NCBI GenBank assembly: GCA_038869515.1
Contig: JAWCQZ010000011.1
Location: forward strand, 1 to 30,924
DNA: 30,924 bases
DNA from: JAWCQZ01 sp038869515 [NCBI: Halobacteria archaeon]
Lineage (GTDB): Archaea > Halobacteriota > Syntropharchaeia > JACQPP01
Reading direction: 5' to 3'
Shown one piece after another: positions 29,901 through 30,924 of this stretch (its first letter is position 1; each line of letters opens with the position of its first letter). Under the pieces are notes generated by a model. That model worked only from the letters and a program-made list of their open reading frames with translations. It did no database searches and was not told the DNA's origin. The position numbers and the translations under genes are program-made.

Positions 29901-30924
29901 GCAGCGCTCGCCCTTCCAACTCGCGGGCGGCGGCGCCGGGACCATCGAGAGCCCGGGCATTGACTACATCCTCCCCTACTGGATGGCGCGCCACTACCTG
30001 GAGCCCTGGGAGAGCGAGACCACGGCAAGCCCCGCCGGGCCCGAGGCCGACGTGACGACGCTCTTCGCGGAGGCGGAGCCCGCCGCCACCCTGGACGGAA
30101 TCCTGACCGGCAACTTCCACGAGGACTCGGTCTCGGCCGACCAGTTGTGGGACATCCCGCTGGCCGGCGTCCCGTTCCTCAACGTGGGCGCGGGAGTGAA
30201 GGTCACCGCCAAGAACGTGGAGGGCGAGTGGGGCCAGTGGTTCGTCCGCATCGCCGCCGACAGAGTCGAGGTCACGCCGGTGGCGGGCGCGGGCGTCCCC
30301 GGCTTCCGCATCGTCGAAATCAACGGCGGCGTGGCTCTCGTGGTGACCGACCCCTCGGCGGAAATCGCCATCGAGTCGGGCAACCTCGTTTACCAGGCCT
30401 CGTTCTCCTCCCTCGACGCGGGCACGCGCGACGTCGTGATCCAACTCTTCGGGAAGGAGGTCTACCGGATCGACATCCCTGACTGGTCCTACCACCTTCT
30501 CGACGGCCGGCAGGTCCGGGGGGTCCTGGGCCTCTCCACCTCCATCCGGCCCACGAGCCTGAACCTTGACGCGAGCGGGCTCAACCTCTCCTGGCCCGCC
30601 GTCCCCGGCGCCGCCCAGTACTCCATCGTCGAGGCGACGAACAAGTTCAACACCGCCGTGGCGAAAGTCGTGAACACGACCCGGACTTTCTTCCAGGACC
30701 TCGCCGACGACGCCGGGCAGGTCTTCTACTGGATCCGGCCGGTGGACGCGGACGGCACCGTGGCCCCGACCACGTCGGTCGTCTCCAAGGTGAAGAAGAC
30801 CTTCACCTACCAGCCCGGCAAGACCAACCTCTTCTGGGTCTCCATCCCCCACGGCTCGAAGTTCGCCAGGGCCTCCGACATCGTCGCCGCCCTCGAGCCG
30901 GAGGGCGGAAACTCGAAGGTCAGC
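26992..30924 (+). CDS. Giant secreted multidomain protein, 3' end beyond window
   Basis: At least 1311 residues with no stop before the window ends. A signal peptide is at about 4-22 (LVLALTLAAPASA). Residues about 35-340 are a beta-rich domain with aromatic/His clusters (WYIHYYAFHPRDW, then HENDGEGV near 131-138) recalling Vps62-like folds. A calcium-loop-like DQDGDTLDD (347-355) precedes a second such domain (to about 500, AYHHHGDLDEYPG). From about 645 there is a helical, possibly (alpha/alpha)-toroid region (GDSAIWTGHYLAAESYRYS), then a beta region. A fibronectin III-like domain (about 1186-1268) and the start of another domain follow. It is likely a surface or secreted glycan-binding or degrading protein. 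The ATG at 26992 is 81 nt from the same promoter element as the hydrolase. Confidence 0.8.
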   Translation, partial: MSWRVYGGIALVLALTLAAPASATHDTTRYTDAPYFDLAARWAPVFGQDTASKYTEDYITRFDFDHDWVGNNNWDNTYLYEQNAALYALKAWIYYSVVETDSHWYIHYYAFHPRDWNNVWFGGCGPDPDCHENDGEGVLLVVQKDGTPYGRVQVVETLAHDEFYQYTDDASIKSGTDNVDGGIVYDSTTGTPVVYVESKGHGICGWDSPSTVKCSHSKNDDFPGGDGLFYRYKGVAELPEHKNDRDVGYDLLPMSLLWDRRADIGNGRTFDCPFSYAGARHSIPGTIGGCLDGDTKGDDQAKPPWGWDDSNDGPVYKGDWFFDPAHAVSTHLDIPVTSPLVTPTAADQDGDTLDDAKEQALLEQFKPTWHFHRKDKAKGPVQLQKGTTDPVVVDGSEGYIYAWARPSPGGCPPAAADAGMCSQAAVSVELKFIPIWEWDYGLPPTFNWPWCIPGITFHKWDREGGVRLLVSGPSWDAAPDQWRIWRIAYHHHGDLDEYPGLPGIGSNTGESVSAYTSWNKHGTYPSVETARNEDSAAFCDIADEGAPAHRDYTPDNLGEFGRPMNNNLFGGFYNNGKNRLEPAMGVFSTTYVDNPYLSITPDPPVVDPEAPPAPTLGSPEFLDPALQISADIRARHMPFGTIHDPVYDSPTGNTIVGYARCGDSAIWTGHYLAAESYRYSVTRDAEALANVRSALSGLHNLLEITGGEGLLARCMIRADSPYLAGELAAEAHNRPTLASLNGVDYYWFDHVSRDQYTGAMFGFMTAWRLVDAPDVRDTAAADITRMVDFLVRNNWVVPYPDGRPSLVLFWGRFDQQLAFLQMARTVNPAKFQSKYDSMAALSSKLVSAPIWFETLDTHNSYYKFNLDYDNLFHLVLLEDDAARKADYMKAYTTLRKATESHGNAHFNMIDRALRGPEAGRDAETQQLLADWLTRPRRDVWVDLSGSVPVCGGKACSPVPVAQRVNTDFLWQRSPFQLAGGGAGTIESPGIDYILPYWMARHYLEPWESETTASPAGPEADVTTLFAEAEPAATLDGILTGNFHEDSVSADQLWDIPLAGVPFLNVGAGVKVTAKNVEGEWGQWFVRIAADRVEVTPVAGAGVPGFRIVEINGGVALVVTDPSAEIAIESGNLVYQASFSSLDAGTRDVVIQLFGKEVYRIDIPDWSYHLLDGRQVRGVLGLSTSIRPTSLNLDASGLNLSWPAVPGAAQYSIVEATNKFNTAVAKVVNTTRTFFQDLADDAGQVFYWIRPVDADGTVAPTTSVVSKVKKTFTYQPGKTNLFWVSIPHGSKFARASDIVAALEPEGGNSKVS

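Noticed and set aside
1-30924. CRISPR array, IS element or integrase
   Set aside because: No regular spaced direct repeats, transposase or recombinase motif was seen.

Overview
The window reads as a piece of a high-GC archaeal chromosome (third codon positions are almost all G or C). Archaeal markers are an EF-1-beta gene, a 58-residue Sec61-beta gene, a Trm5/Taw2-type tRNA methyltransferase, an HTH-ThiN protein, a tRNA-Arg without encoded CCA, and TATA-like boxes centred about 26-29 nt upstream of many start codons, which implies widespread leaderless transcription. The proteins are not strongly acidic, so a haloarchaeon is unlikely. A high-GC uncultivated lineage such as a Thermoplasmatota relative is my best guess, but the sequence alone does not prove it.

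Layout. 1-4059 (+): an SDR oxidoreductase, RNase Z, a coiled-coil protein, a DUF1802-like protein, and a HEAT-repeat protein resembling half of deoxyhypusine hydroxylase. 4064-7149 (-): a hypothetical protein, then the operon purK-purE-trm5-like. 7214-9451: an HTH-ThiN thiamine-type regulator or enzyme (+), then on the minus strand a 43-residue HTH mini-protein translationally coupled to a JAMM metallopeptidase, followed by a helical protein of unknown function. 9503-12805 (+): a ferritin-like diiron protein and a group of membrane-anchored pilin-like proteins separated by strongly self-complementary spacers, the last one apparently frameshifted. 12838-15512 (+): a small zinc-finger protein coupled to a GH38 alpha-mannosidase. 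15513-15928: non-coding with stable hairpins. 15929-19930 (-): threonine synthase plus a Gly-Gly-tailed sulfur-carrier protein, a fused prenol kinase/DUF92 membrane protein, tRNA-Arg(UCG), and the operon Sec61-beta - zinc ribbon - EF-1-beta. 19986-21533 (+): an acyl-CoA synthetase divergent from Sec61-beta, apparently sharing one symmetric TATA box with it.

21549-24381 is an accessory island. It has two diverged copies of a toxin-antitoxin-like pair in which an AbrB DNA-binding domain is fused to a minimal nucleotidyltransferase (MNT) and followed by a HEPN protein. Between the copies lies a protein of unknown function with a paralogue at 8077-8742. Copy 1 has two GTATATAC palindromes between its TATA box and start codon.

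24399-30924 looks like a small regulon. A winged-helix regulator is divergent from a secreted glycoside hydrolase with a LamG-like domain, which is followed by a very large secreted multidomain protein that runs off the window. The regulator/hydrolase spacer and the spacer before the large protein share a 17-bp palindrome and about 140 nt of similarly spaced promoter sequence.

The most promising less-described items are the AbrB-MNT/HEPN pairs, the putative winged-helix regulon, the half-DOHH protein, and the HTH/JAMM and ThrC/sulfur-carrier couplings.
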